25,788 nucleotides of DNA. It comes from Prevotellaceae bacterium UBA4301 (GTDB lineage Bacteria > Bacteroidota > Bacteroidia > Bacteroidales > Bacteroidaceae). A program made the translations under genes and the position numbers. This document shows, one piece after another, positions 15,803 to 24,268 of this stretch. The first letter of the stretch is position 1; each line of letters begins with the position of its first letter. The notes under the pieces were generated by a model. That model saw nothing but the letters and a program-made list of their open reading frames with translations, was not told where the DNA came from and searched no databases. The stretch is taken from the NCBI GenBank assembly GCA_002395775.1, contig DGUV01000035.1, forward strand, positions 1,280-27,067, written 5' to 3'.

Positions 15803-18800
15803 TTCATCATGACTTTTCGTGTGATGGTTTCGTCGCCATCGGTCAGACGAAGAATGTAGACGCCCCGGGTGGGACGGGCCACGCGGCGACCGTCAAGCGA
15901 ATAGTAGGTGGCACTGAGGCCTTCGGCTTGCAGTTGGTCGATGCCGGTGACGATGCTGACAAAGAGCATGACATCGCGTCTCATGAGTTTGGCAGCGCGG
16001 TCGATGGCGGCTTGGTCGGTGGAATAGAGGTAGGGCGAATTCTTCTCCAGCGAAGCACGCAGGTATTCATAGTCTTCCTGGCTGCACTCAATCTCGCCGT
16101 TATCTACGGCCGAGAGCAGTTCTTCGGCCCTTTGTACGTATTGTTCCAGCATGGAGTAGTCGTTTTCGACGCGACTGGCCTTGAAGGTCTCGATGGCTTC
16201 GGCCAGAGTCTCGGCCTCTTGGTCAACACCGGCTTGGTTGTGGGTGTTGCCCTTCACCATGGCTTGGGCTTTCGAGAGTTCGGCTTGCAGAAGGGTGAAG
16301 GCAGACTCGGGTATCATGCCGGCTCCCTCGCCCTTGTAGACTTCGGCCTCCTTCAGAGCGGTCTGGGCTGCGGTGATTTGTATGTTCAGTTCGGTGTAGT
16401 TAATCTTCACGACGGACTGGGCAAAGGTTTGTGCGGCCTGCTTAAGGGCCTGTGTGGCCTGGTCGAGCATGGCTTGGGTCAGTTGGTCGTCGGCAGTCTC
16501 TTCCACGCTCTTGGCTGTGGCTAAGGCTGTGCGGTAGGCTTCGATGGCCTCGGCGGGATATTGTCCGTTGAGGTCACCGGCCACGGCCGATGCCAGCGAT
16601 TTCTCGGCAGCCGAGATGGCAGCAACGAGTTCAGTGTGGTTCATGTAGTCGTGGTCATGAACCTTGGCTCGGGCGGTCTCGATGTCGATGAGCAGCTGGG
16701 CGGTGATGCTGTCCAGTGTCTCTTGGTCCTTGGCCTTGTTGGCTGCAGAACGGGTGTTGGCGATGAGCTGGCGGAAGGCGTTGATATCCTCCTGGAAGTA
16801 CTGCCCTGTCAGATAACCCGGTTGCATGGCACTGAGCAGTTCGTTGGCCTGAGCCAGGGCGGCATTGAATGCCTCACGATTGAGTACGACGGTGACGTAG
16901 GGTTCGATGGTCCAGTAGGCCATTGAGTTGCCTCGGCCTGCCTTGTCGCTATAGACTTTCTGACCATCGCCCGAGGCGTCGGTGCCTGCGTGCATGTTGG
17001 TGGCGGTGAAGACGAGTCCCAGCCAGCGACCGTCGAGTTGGACGATGTTGATGCTGGTCTGTTCGTCAGTTGCTTCTTGCCACTTGGTGTCGTATTCCCC
17101 TGTGCGAGCGAGATAGGTTCCAAGACCTACGGAACGCAGGTTGTAGGTCATGGGCAGTCCCTCGACACGTTCCAGCATGACAAGTTGCTGCTCGGTGGCT
17201 CCTTCTTCACTGACTTTCGTAATCGAGGCATTGCCAGTCTCGGTGGCAGTGAGGACGTTGCCTCCATAGTGGGTGACGATGTAGGCCTGGCCTTCGTCGA
17301 ACTCATTCAGGGGGTTGAACGAAGCGTTGAACTGTTCGATGGCGGCCTGCAGTTTGGCTGTCTCGGCAGCGCCCTCGTCAAAAGTGCTGACGGTGGCCAG
17401 AGCGGCTTCGGCAGCCGAGATGGCCGCCAGCAGGGCATCCATGGCCGATTGTGGCACCTCGTAGTAGTTCGTGCCCACGGCTGTGTTCTCGGCAAGCGAC
17501 TTGGCATCGGCAATGGCACGTTCCAAGGCAGCTGTGGCCGAATACTCCTCGATAATCCAGCGCGAGTTGGCGGCCGAGTTGGCCTTGTCACAATAGAGCA
17601 GTGATCCATCTTCTATGGCATCGCTGCCCAGGTAACCCTTGCCTGAGGCATTCTGCAGCGTATATACTCCGTCGGAAAGTACGGCAATGGTCCATTGGGC
17701 CAGGGCATCCTTATCGTCGTCGGCCCACGTGGTATTCCAGTTGCTGCTGGCACTCTTGGCCATGTATTTTCCGCTACTGATGTTCTTCAGTCCGTAGTTT
17801 GTGGAACCTTCGGGCTGTGTGAAGTTGAACTGTTGGGTGGTTTCGTTTGAGGGCGTGTGGATTGTCACCAGTTCCTGTTCGGCATCATAGCTGATGCGAT
17901 TGCCGCCAGAGATCTGGGTGATGATGTAAGCCTTGGCAGGGTTGGGCTTGTTCTGTTTGTTGGCAGCATAGGTGTCCATGGCGGTCTGTAGGCGTTCGGT
18001 GGCTTCCTTCCAGCCACTGGTCACAGCCTCGGCCTCGGCAACAGCAGCTGCAAAGAGGTCGTAGGCTTCGCGCGAGTTCATGAACAGGCCTGTGCCCAGA
18101 CTGCTCTCGCTCACGCCGCTAAGTGTGTTCTGAGCCTTGCCGAGCAGTTCGCGGAAGTTATATTCATCATCGCGGTCTTCCTTGGGGATGTATTCCTTCA
18201 GCGTCCAGCGATAGCGGTTGTCGGTTCCGTTCTTGTTGCTATAGACGGTGGAGCCATCGTTGTTATTGTCCGTTCCCAGGACTGAACCGCTGCCCATGTT
18301 CTTGAGTTGGATGTAGGAATTCTGGTCCACAACCTGGAAGATGGCATTGGCCACCGTGAGGTCTTGGTCGGCACTGGCCTTCGTATCCCACGAACCACTA
18401 CGATACACATAGGTGCCGTCCTCTGCTCGCAGGTTGTAGCCCTCGGCCACAGCACCCTCTGGAACAGGCATAAACTGGAACACCTGCCCCATGTCATCGA
18501 CGTCGGCCGTAACTACCTTGATGGTGCCACCTGTGGTTGTCATGTAGTAGCCCGAGGAGTGGACGATGTTGTACTTCTTGCCCAGTTCGAAGGGTTGGTT
18601 GGCACTGAGTTTGTATTTGGCGATGGCTGCCTTCAATGTTTCGGCAGCCGCATTGATCTGGTCCTGTGTGGTGGCTGTTGTCAATGCTTGCTGAGCGGCC
18701 TCGATGGCAGCCTGCAGGGTGGCACGTACCTCGGGCTTATATTGTCCGCGCTCAGTGCCTTCGACGGTGTTGTCAAGTTGAGCCTGTGCGTCGGCAATGG

Positions 18801-19428
18801 TCTGTTCGAGAATGGCCGTAGCCAGTTCGTCCGATGCTTCCAGTACGCCCAGGAAGCAAGCATCGATGGCCGTGTTGCTGTTCACCCATCCGATGTTCAG
18901 CACCAGGAAGGGGCGTTCGGCCGTAAATACGAGCTGTGTCTGCACCCAGGTGTCGGCCGTGTATTTGAGCGTAGCCAGCTGGCTGTTGGTGCCTGTCTTC
19001 GAGTCGGAGGCATAGATGCGGCTGTACTGAGTGTTGGAGTTCATGGCCGATGCTCCGCGTTTGGCCCAGATGCTGAAGAGGTAGGTCTTGCCGACCTCCA
19101 CTGCCCATCCCTTCTTGATGGCCGATGCGCTGCTGCTGCCTCCGCTGCCCTTTGCCAGCAGGTAGGCGCCACCGTCGGCACCACCCTCGGGGACAATCTC
19201 GAAGTTGGCATCCGACAACTCTTGGTTGCCGCCTGTGGCCCAGTTGGCAAAGCCTTCGTCAAATGACGAGTTGGGAATCAGGTTGTCGCCGGCCACGACA
19301 TAGATGCCGTCGGTGGTCTGAACCTTGTCACCCATCTGTGGCACGATGTTCTGTGCCTTGAGGCTGTTGGGCAGGAAGGTGCTCATGAGCATCAACCCAG
19401 CCGAGAGGATAAGATTAGTTGTTCTCAT
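15799..19428 (-). CDS. Secreted mosaic protein: lectin-like N-terminus, alternating FIVAR-like and beta-trefoil domains, sorting-type C-terminus
   Basis: 1209 aa with a signal peptide (about 1-26, ends SLKAQ). Residues 48-195 look like a CBM4/9-type jelly roll (NLIPNSSFDEGFANWATGG). Three trefoil-like segments lie at about 280-415, 497-628 and 713-845; each has a KYxI/AYxI opening, a YNLR or YGLK strand and a WTLKEY/WIIEEY/WTIEPY close. Between and after them are helical FIVAR-like repeats (about 200-275, 420-492, 632-702, 848-925, 930-1005, 1008-1085, 1088-1150). The end (1160-1209) resembles a type IX sorting domain (YYSLDGRRVARPTRGVYILR, ending KVMMK). No catalytic domain was recognised; it is likely an extracellular glycan-binding scaffold. 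Its start overlaps the upstream gene by 14 bases. Confidence 0.85.
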   Translation of the reverse strand: MRTTNLILSAGLMLMSTFLPNSLKAQNIVPQMGDKVQTTDGIYVVAGDNLIPNSSFDEGFANWATGGNQELSDANFEIVPEGGADGGAYLLAKGSGGSSSASAIKKGWAVEVGKTYLFSIWAKRGASAMNSNTQYSRIYASDSKTGTNSQLATLKYTADTWVQTQLVFTAERPFLVLNIGWVNSNTAIDACFLGVLEASDELATAILEQTIADAQAQLDNTVEGTERGQYKPEVRATLQAAIEAAQQALTTATTQDQINAAAETLKAAIAKYKLSANQPFELGKKYNIVHSSGYYMTTTGGTIKVVTADVDDMGQVFQFMPVPEGAVAEGYNLRAEDGTYVYRSGSWDTKASADQDLTVANAIFQVVDQNSYIQLKNMGSGSVLGTDNNNDGSTVYSNKNGTDNRYRWTLKEYIPKEDRDDEYNFRELLGKAQNTLSGVSESSLGTGLFMNSREAYDLFAAAVAEAEAVTSGWKEATERLQTAMDTYAANKQNKPNPAKAYIITQISGGNRISYDAEQELVTIHTPSNETTQQFNFTQPEGSTNYGLKNISSGKYMAKSASSNWNTTWADDDKDALAQWTIAVLSDGVYTLQNASGKGYLGSDAIEDGSLLYCDKANSAANSRWIIEEYSATAALERAIADAKSLAENTAVGTNYYEVPQSAMDALLAAISAAEAALATVSTFDEGAAETAKLQAAIEQFNASFNPLNEFDEGQAYIVTHYGGNVLTATETGNASITKVSEEGATEQQLVMLERVEGLPMTYNLRSVGLGTYLARTGEYDTKWQEATDEQTSINIVQLDGRWLGLVFTATNMHAGTDASGDGQKVYSDKAGRGNSMAYWTIEPYVTVVLNREAFNAALAQANELLSAMQPGYLTGQYFQEDINAFRQLIANTRSAANKAKDQETLDSITAQLLIDIETARAKVHDHDYMNHTELVAAISAAEKSLASAVAGDLNGQYPAEAIEAYRTALATAKSVEETADDQLTQAMLDQATQALKQAAQTFAQSVVKINYTELNIQITAAQTALKEAEVYKGEGAGMIPESAFTLLQAELSKAQAMVKGNTHNQAGVDQEAETLAEAIETFKASRVENDYSMLEQYVQRAEELLSAVDNGEIECSQEDYEYLRASLEKNSPYLYSTDQAAIDRAAKLMRRDVMLFVSIVTGIDQLQAEGLSATYYSLDGRRVARPTRGVYILRLTDGDETITRKVMMK

Positions 19429-21052
19429 AGATGTTATGATAGTTTTGTTTTGTTATTTTCGCGTTGGATATGGCTTGGTCGTTTTCGGGCACGAGCAATG
19501 CCGAGCCTGCGTATTTTGCCTGTAGCGCAGTTTGCCGGATGGTCTCGTCCAGTGCCTTGGGACTGGGGCCGAAGGGACGGACCATCCATTCGGCGGCATT
19601 GAAGCTGCGCAGGAGTTGGGTGTAGTATTTGGGGCTGCGCTGGGGCAGGAGTACGGGACGATGGGCATGGCCGTCTTTGTCGAAATAGGCCATGTAGAGC
19701 CGTGTGTAGTTACCATCCGCGCGGCGGGAGGAGAAGAGAATCCACCGGCCGTTGGACGACCAACTGTGATAGCTGTCGCTCTCGGGGGAGTTAAGGCTCT
19801 CCAGGGATTCAAGTCTTTCTATATTCTCTAAGCTGATCATGCACAGGTCGGCACTCCGATGCCAAATGTGGAACTGCCCGTAGTCGGCAAGCGAGAAGAG
19901 CAGCCAGCGTCCGTCAGGGGAAATGCGGGGCGTGCTTGCACTCTTGCCCATGGCCTCGGCATTGAACACCAGTCGGCGCGGTCCGAACTTATGGGTTTCA
20001 GGGCTGAAGTCGCGGGCGTATATATTATAATGTAGGGTCTGATAATTTTGGTCGAGGTCGGCATCGATGCTTTCTCCCTCCAGTTCGTGGTGGGCGGAGA
20101 TGTAGTAGAGCGTGCGGCCGTCGGGGCTCCAGGTGGGGAAACTCTCGAAGTCGTTGGTCGTGCGTTCGATGCTCGTGACCTCATTCTTCTCCGGGTCATA
20201 GAGAATGAGGTCGCTGGCATAGTCGATGACCTCAATCTTTTGTGGGTCGAGGGTGTGGAACGACTGGCCAGTTTCGTTGACCGAGTAGGCCAGGAGGTTG
20301 AGCGTGGGATGCCATGCTGGATAGACCCCGGCCGAAAGCGTGGAGTCGGTCTTGAGGTTTACCTTTCGGACTTGCGTTCCGTCGATGAGCACCGTGCCAC
20401 CATAGGCTTGGCGCACATGGAACTGTGAGCGTCCGCTTTGTCCCTGTTGCTGAGGCACGTGGCAGTTGATGCATTGGCCTTGGTTGCCCTTGCTCATGGG
20501 CATGTTGTCGAAGATGGTGCGCTGGTCGAAGTTCTCCATGCAGCGTTCCACCAGCGTGAGTTCTTCGTACATGACATAGGAGGGGCGGATGAGGCGGTAG
20601 GTGATGTAGGGGTCGATGCTGTCTGCCACAACGGGGTTGGCCATGCGTTGGAAGTGCTTCCACCGTTTGTCCTCGCGCACAAAGACGTCGGTCCACAGTG
20701 TGTCGCCCACAGCTGAGGCCATCAGCCGTTGCCAGTCCTTGAGACTGATGTCGAGCGAGCGTCCGTCCACAATCAGTTCTTCGCCGGCCTTCGTGCTCAG
20801 GCGCGTGACAAAGGCATCGCCCTCCTCCAGAATCTCGAAGTTGAGCGGTGCCAGATTTGGGGGAAGGGTGGCTCCGTTGTTGTCGGGCATCATCTTGGCC
20901 ATGCGTCCAGCCTCCTCGGCTTGTTGGGGAAGCGAAGTAGAGCAACTATAGAAGAATAGAAGCAGGCAAACAAGACCCACCCCCAGCCCCTCCCTGCGAG
21001 AGAGGGGAGTAATCGCCTTTCGTTCTTGCAATTTATTCTTCTTTATAATCAT
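19415..21052 (-). CDS. PD40/TolB-like propeller lipoprotein with a CxxCH haem-binding motif
   Basis: 545 aa. The N-terminus MIIKKNKLQERKAI is basic; residues 15-27 are encoded by a GC-rich repeat; the hydrophobic core ends in FFYSC, with probable lipid-anchored Cys37. The next residues (STSLPQQ) are not acidic, so it probably faces the periplasm rather than the cell exterior. A domain with a single CINCH motif (Cys194-Cys197-His198) precedes a WD40-like propeller of PD40 repeats (FPTWSPDGRTLYYIS, TPRISPDGRWLLFSLADYG, HSWSSNGRWILFSSRR) from about 240 to 455. Similar 'TolB-like' proteins occur in Bacteroidetes without an assigned role that I know. CxxCH suggests covalent haem c or metal binding, but a single motif can occur by chance. 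It overlaps the next gene by 14 bases. Confidence 0.85.
   Translation of the reverse strand: MIIKKNKLQERKAITPLSRREGLGVGLVCLLLFFYSCSTSLPQQAEEAGRMAKMMPDNNGATLPPNLAPLNFEILEEGDAFVTRLSTKAGEELIVDGRSLDISLKDWQRLMASAVGDTLWTDVFVREDKRWKHFQRMANPVVADSIDPYITYRLIRPSYVMYEELTLVERCMENFDQRTIFDNMPMSKGNQGQCINCHVPQQQGQSGRSQFHVRQAYGGTVLIDGTQVRKVNLKTDSTLSAGVYPAWHPTLNLLAYSVNETGQSFHTLDPQKIEVIDYASDLILYDPEKNEVTSIERTTNDFESFPTWSPDGRTLYYISAHHELEGESIDADLDQNYQTLHYNIYARDFSPETHKFGPRRLVFNAEAMGKSASTPRISPDGRWLLFSLADYGQFHIWHRSADLCMISLENIERLESLESLNSPESDSYHSWSSNGRWILFSSRRADGNYTRLYMAYFDKDGHAHRPVLLPQRSPKYYTQLLRSFNAAEWMVRPFGPSPKALDETIRQTALQAKYAGSALLVPENDQAISNAKITKQNYHNIYENN
20972..21010 (-). repeat. GC-rich palindromic repeat, copy 1 (inside the PD40 lipoprotein gene)
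   Basis: The coding strand reads CTCCCCTC, a short loop region, then GAGGGGCTGGGGGTGGGTCT. CCCCTC at 20987-20992 and GAGGGG at 21002-21007 (plus strand) can pair around a 9-base loop. It is translated as TPLSRREGLGVGL, residues 15-27 of the PD40 lipoprotein. A similar sequence lies in opposite orientation at 21086-21123. From general knowledge, elements of this look recur in Bacteroidetes genomes; copy number here cannot be judged from one window. Confidence 0.75.
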
Positions 21053-21085
21053 TTTATATATTTTTCAATCTTGTTCCCCTATTTG

Positions 21086-21123
21086 TTCCCCTCCATAAAG
21101 GGAGGGGGTAGGGATGGGTCTTT
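21086..21123 (+). repeat. GC-rich palindromic repeat, copy 2 (between the DUF6057-like and PD40 genes)
   Basis: This copy, in opposite orientation to copy 1, fills much of the 70-base gap after the DUF6057-like gene. It contains a 7-bp stem, CCCCTCC at 21088-21094 and GGAGGGG at 21101-21107, with a 6-base loop, followed by the conserved tail GGGATGGGTCTT. As RNA on the minus strand it would form a strong hairpin just after the stop codon at 21123. It has no T-tract, so it is not a typical terminator, but it could stall exonucleases or weaken downstream expression. Confidence 0.75.
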
Positions 21124-22580
21124 TATGTTGTCTTCAGTCCTTCAACGAAGAAATAGTAGTACCAATAGGTGTCGCCATATTCGGCTCGCAGCGTATAGGC
21201 ATTGCTGCCCGAGTCGCCCAGTTGGGCCGATGCTTCCACCAGACGTTCGAAACGTTGGCGCACCTCGTTGTCGATGGGCAGCTGGCTTGTGTCAACCCCT
21301 CCTTGCAGTTGGGCAACCATGAGGGCCGCCTCCTGATAGTGTGTGGGGATGTGGCCTTGCCAGCCAGGGAGCAGGGCCATGAAGCGTGGCCAGAAGCCTT
21401 CGAGGTGCTTGGTGATGAGGCTGCACATGAGCGAGAGTTCCACCATCTGGCGCGAACCGCCTTCGGTCAGGGCAAAGCTTTGCAGCAGGTAGAACTCAAT
21501 GAGTCCGTTGTCGCCGTCCAGCTGGTCGGTGTAGTTGAGCAAGGGACGTATGGCCGTGGCCTCCTGTTCCAGGATGTTCGTGTCTTGTTCATAGAAGAGG
21601 GTGTGGCTGAGGGCCTGCTCATATTTCCGTGCGAGAGCCTCCTCGCCATTCAGCAAGGCCACGCGGTGCATTGTCCGCAGATACATGGGGCGTTCGCCGT
21701 ATTCCACCATGTCCTCCATGGCCCATCGGTAGGCAAATCCTGTCTTTCCGAGGTGATAGTAGAGCAGCTGTGCCCCCATCAGTCGGAGCCATTGGTTTTG
21801 TTCGGGTGCGTTGTAGGCGGCCGAGCCGTCGGGATGGGCAAACAGACGGTCGCCCATCTGTCCTGTCTTGTAGAGGGCCAGACGTGTGAAGCATACTTGC
21901 AGTCGGGTGGGTTCCTGACGGTTGTCGCGTGCCAATCGGAGCACTTCGTCCCAGTCATCCCGTTCTATGGCTTGCTTCATCTGGAGCGCATTGAGGAAAT
22001 TCGTGTCCTTGTAGGTCTGCTCCCACATCCGGTAGGCTGAGCCCGCAAAGGCGATGAACGAAAGCCCCAGGAGCATGAGGTCGAGCCCCTTGAGCTTATG
22101 CCCATCGGCTGCAGGGCCTCGGCGCAATGCCCTTAGGCCTTTCACGGCAAGCCCCAGGACCAGTAGCAAGAGCAAAGCAGCAAGGGGCCAGGCAAAGGCC
22201 ACGGCCACCTCCTTGCTGGTGTAAATCAGATAGCCCATGCGTGTGAAGCGGGAAAGCAGGAGGAACGGAGCCACCCAGCACAAGCCAAAGCACGAATCCG
22301 GCAGACGCAGGGCCCAGCGTGTGGCATAGGCTATGGCCACGAGAACGAGCGTCAGCAGAGAGGCACCGAGCCAGGGGAGGAACATGCAACTTTGCAAGAA
22401 CGAGGCCGCGTAGAGCAACCAGCCCCATGTGTGCCGGGCCATCATCTCCTGGGCAAAGACCTTGGTAGTGAGGAAGGGCGTGAGTTGGGCCGTTTCCAGC
22501 AGGAAGGGCCGCAACACTCCCATCATCACCCACATGGCGATGACGATGAATAGCAGGGTATAGGGCAGGCGCTTTGTCAT
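21123..22580 (-). CDS. Polytopic membrane protein with a helical C-terminal domain (DUF6057-like)
   Basis: A 485-aa protein whose N-terminal 185 residues contain about six hydrophobic segments (roughly 7-27, 52-66, 68-90, 96-112, 125-148, 166-184). After a basic stretch (LRALRRG, 149-155) and the last helix, residues 190-485 are a soluble, mostly helical region that reads like a TPR-type solenoid (ALQMKQAIERDDWDEVLRLA, LMGAQLLYYHLGKTGFAYRW, LLNGEEALARKYEQALSHT). I believe this matches the uncharacterised DUF6057 family but cannot check it here. It starts 5 bases after the GH43-like gene ends, and the PD40 lipoprotein follows, so the two may work as a membrane pair. Its function is unknown. 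Confidence 0.85.
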   Translation of the reverse strand: MTKRLPYTLLFIVIAMWVMMGVLRPFLLETAQLTPFLTTKVFAQEMMARHTWGWLLYAASFLQSCMFLPWLGASLLTLVLVAIAYATRWALRLPDSCFGLCWVAPFLLLSRFTRMGYLIYTSKEVAVAFAWPLAALLLLLVLGLAVKGLRALRRGPAADGHKLKGLDLMLLGLSFIAFAGSAYRMWEQTYKDTNFLNALQMKQAIERDDWDEVLRLARDNRQEPTRLQVCFTRLALYKTGQMGDRLFAHPDGSAAYNAPEQNQWLRLMGAQLLYYHLGKTGFAYRWAMEDMVEYGERPMYLRTMHRVALLNGEEALARKYEQALSHTLFYEQDTNILEQEATAIRPLLNYTDQLDGDNGLIEFYLLQSFALTEGGSRQMVELSLMCSLITKHLEGFWPRFMALLPGWQGHIPTHYQEAALMVAQLQGGVDTSQLPIDNEVRQRFERLVEASAQLGDSGSNAYTLRAEYGDTYWYYYFFVEGLKTT

Positions 22581-22585
22581 ACTTC

Positions 22586-24259
22586 TTATCTTACGATGAA
22601 CTTTCGTGCCTTGTGGTCTTTAACCTCGATGTAGAGACCTGGGGACAGGATGTTGCTTCTCATGCGCTGTCCGGTGGTCAGGTTATAGATGGTTCGGCCG
22701 TTGCTTGTTTGTCTGATGTCGTTGATGCCTACGGTCGTGGCCTGTTCCTTCATGGCTTCGAGGTTGGCGGACCGATAGTTCTTGCTGAACATGTCGGCTT
22801 CCTCATAGTCAGTGTGGACCGAGGAATCGAAGTAGAAGGCAAAGCTCTGGTGGATGGAGCTGCTGGCATCATTGAGGTAGAGCGAGGTGCCAGCCTCGGT
22901 GGTGTTGCCCGAGACACTCAGACACACGCCGTCGCTCATGTTCTGGATACGATAGTAACCGTCCTCTTGTAGCCAGAGCATCCACTCTTGGCTCTCGCGG
23001 TCGGCTTCGTCCTGCCAGCGTGTGGTGCCGAAGACCGATTCCATGAACTTACCCATCGCCTTGTCCTCAATCTTATAGACATAAGGCTTTGAGGTCTTGT
23101 GAAGGACGAAGCAGAGGTTCGACGTGCCGTCGTTCTCGATGGTGAGCGAGGCATTGGGGCGGGAAACCAGTCGGTTGGAGAATTTCTCCAGCAGATAGAC
23201 TTCAGCACCGTCCTCAAGTTCCTTCAGTCGTTTCATGCGATACATGTCGTCGAACACCGAGAGGTTCCACTCATCGTACCAGCGCACGGTGGGATAGCCC
23301 GAACGGACGCTCAGCGGCAGCCATACATGTTTGGAACTCTGCACGTTCGACGAGTTCCAGCGGTCGCCCATGTAGATGAAACACTTGTCCTTGCCGGGAA
23401 CCGGGAACACGAAGTTGCTCTGGCTCTGATATGAGGTCAGCTTGCCGCTGTCGATGCAGTAGTTGATGCCTGTCGAACCGTCGCTTGCCCTGAAGTCGGC
23501 GGGGGCTTGCCAGGTCTCGTTCATCAGGTCGTAGGTCCACATGTATCGGCCTGGATTGGGGTCCCAGCCCGTGCAGCCGGAAAAGAGTCCATAGTAGATG
23601 TCGCCCACGCCAAACAGGGCTGCGGCCTCATAACGTCGTCCTTTCAACTGCACCACATAGTCCTCGAGGGGGGTCAGGAAGTCCTCACTCAGGCGTTCGC
23701 AGTTGGTGTTCGAGTTCATGTTGGTGGAATAGATGTGATAGGCTTGGCCGTCCTTGTCGAGGAACAGGGTTTGGTCGCGTGAGTCGCATCCGTTGGGGCG
23801 GAAGACATCGACCATTGTGTAGGGGCCCTCCACCTTGTCGGCAGTGCAAACGGCCACCTTGGCCTGGCCATAGTCGTTGCCATTCTCCCAGTGAATCCAC
23901 ATGACCCACTTCTTGGTCTTCGCGTTGTAGATGACTTTAGGGCGTTCCAGTGTGCGTCCGCTGGCTATGTCACGATTCTCGTCAGTCTTGGTGCCTGTGG
24001 GCGTAACGGCTCGCGAGAGTTTGGTCCATGCGTAGAGGTCCTTCGAGCGGTAGCAGCTTATGCCGTCGCTCTTGTTCGAGCTGCGTTGCTCGCCAAACCA
24101 ATAGTAGTAGCCGTCAGCATAGACTACGCAACCGCCGTGGGCATTGATGGCCGAGCCATTGGTGTCGTACCAAGTGTTGCCTGGCTTGATGCTTTGTCCG
24201 GCCACTTGTGTGGTGGCCAGACCCAGCATCAGCGTCAGTATGGATTTCAGGATATTCAT
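22586..24259 (-). CDS. Secreted GH43-like enzyme with trefoil domain (exo-beta-1,3-galactanase-like)
   Basis: 557 aa with a signal peptide of about 22 residues (ends QVAGQ). The five-bladed propeller spans about 25-335. The opening INAHGGCVVYADGYYYWFGE resembles GH43 subfamily 24/34 enzymes, which include exo-beta-1,3-galactanases. Candidate catalytic residues are Glu105 (LERPKVIYN), Asp162 (RDQTLFLD) and Glu211 (YEAAALF). The usual GH43 N-terminal base aspartate is not obvious; galactanases of subfamily 24 are known to use a glutamine, and Gln280 (YQSQSNF) is a candidate. A ricin-like trefoil (about 350-480; DGYYRIQNMSDGVCLSVSG) follows, then a type IX-like sorting domain (510-557, ending KFIVR). 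Substrate specificity is an inference. Confidence 0.83.
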   Translation of the reverse strand: MNILKSILTLMLGLATTQVAGQSIKPGNTWYDTNGSAINAHGGCVVYADGYYYWFGEQRSSNKSDGISCYRSKDLYAWTKLSRAVTPTGTKTDENRDIASGRTLERPKVIYNAKTKKWVMWIHWENGNDYGQAKVAVCTADKVEGPYTMVDVFRPNGCDSRDQTLFLDKDGQAYHIYSTNMNSNTNCERLSEDFLTPLEDYVVQLKGRRYEAAALFGVGDIYYGLFSGCTGWDPNPGRYMWTYDLMNETWQAPADFRASDGSTGINYCIDSGKLTSYQSQSNFVFPVPGKDKCFIYMGDRWNSSNVQSSKHVWLPLSVRSGYPTVRWYDEWNLSVFDDMYRMKRLKELEDGAEVYLLEKFSNRLVSRPNASLTIENDGTSNLCFVLHKTSKPYVYKIEDKAMGKFMESVFGTTRWQDEADRESQEWMLWLQEDGYYRIQNMSDGVCLSVSGNTTEAGTSLYLNDASSSIHQSFAFYFDSSVHTDYEEADMFSKNYRSANLEAMKEQATTVGINDIRQTSNGRTIYNLTTGQRMRSNILSPGLYIEVKDHKARKFIVR

Positions 24260-24268
24260 ATTCCTTAT

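Noticed and set aside
18307..19266. 319-codon open frame on the plus strand
   Set aside because: Antisense to the 1209-aa gene with no recognisable motif or start context.
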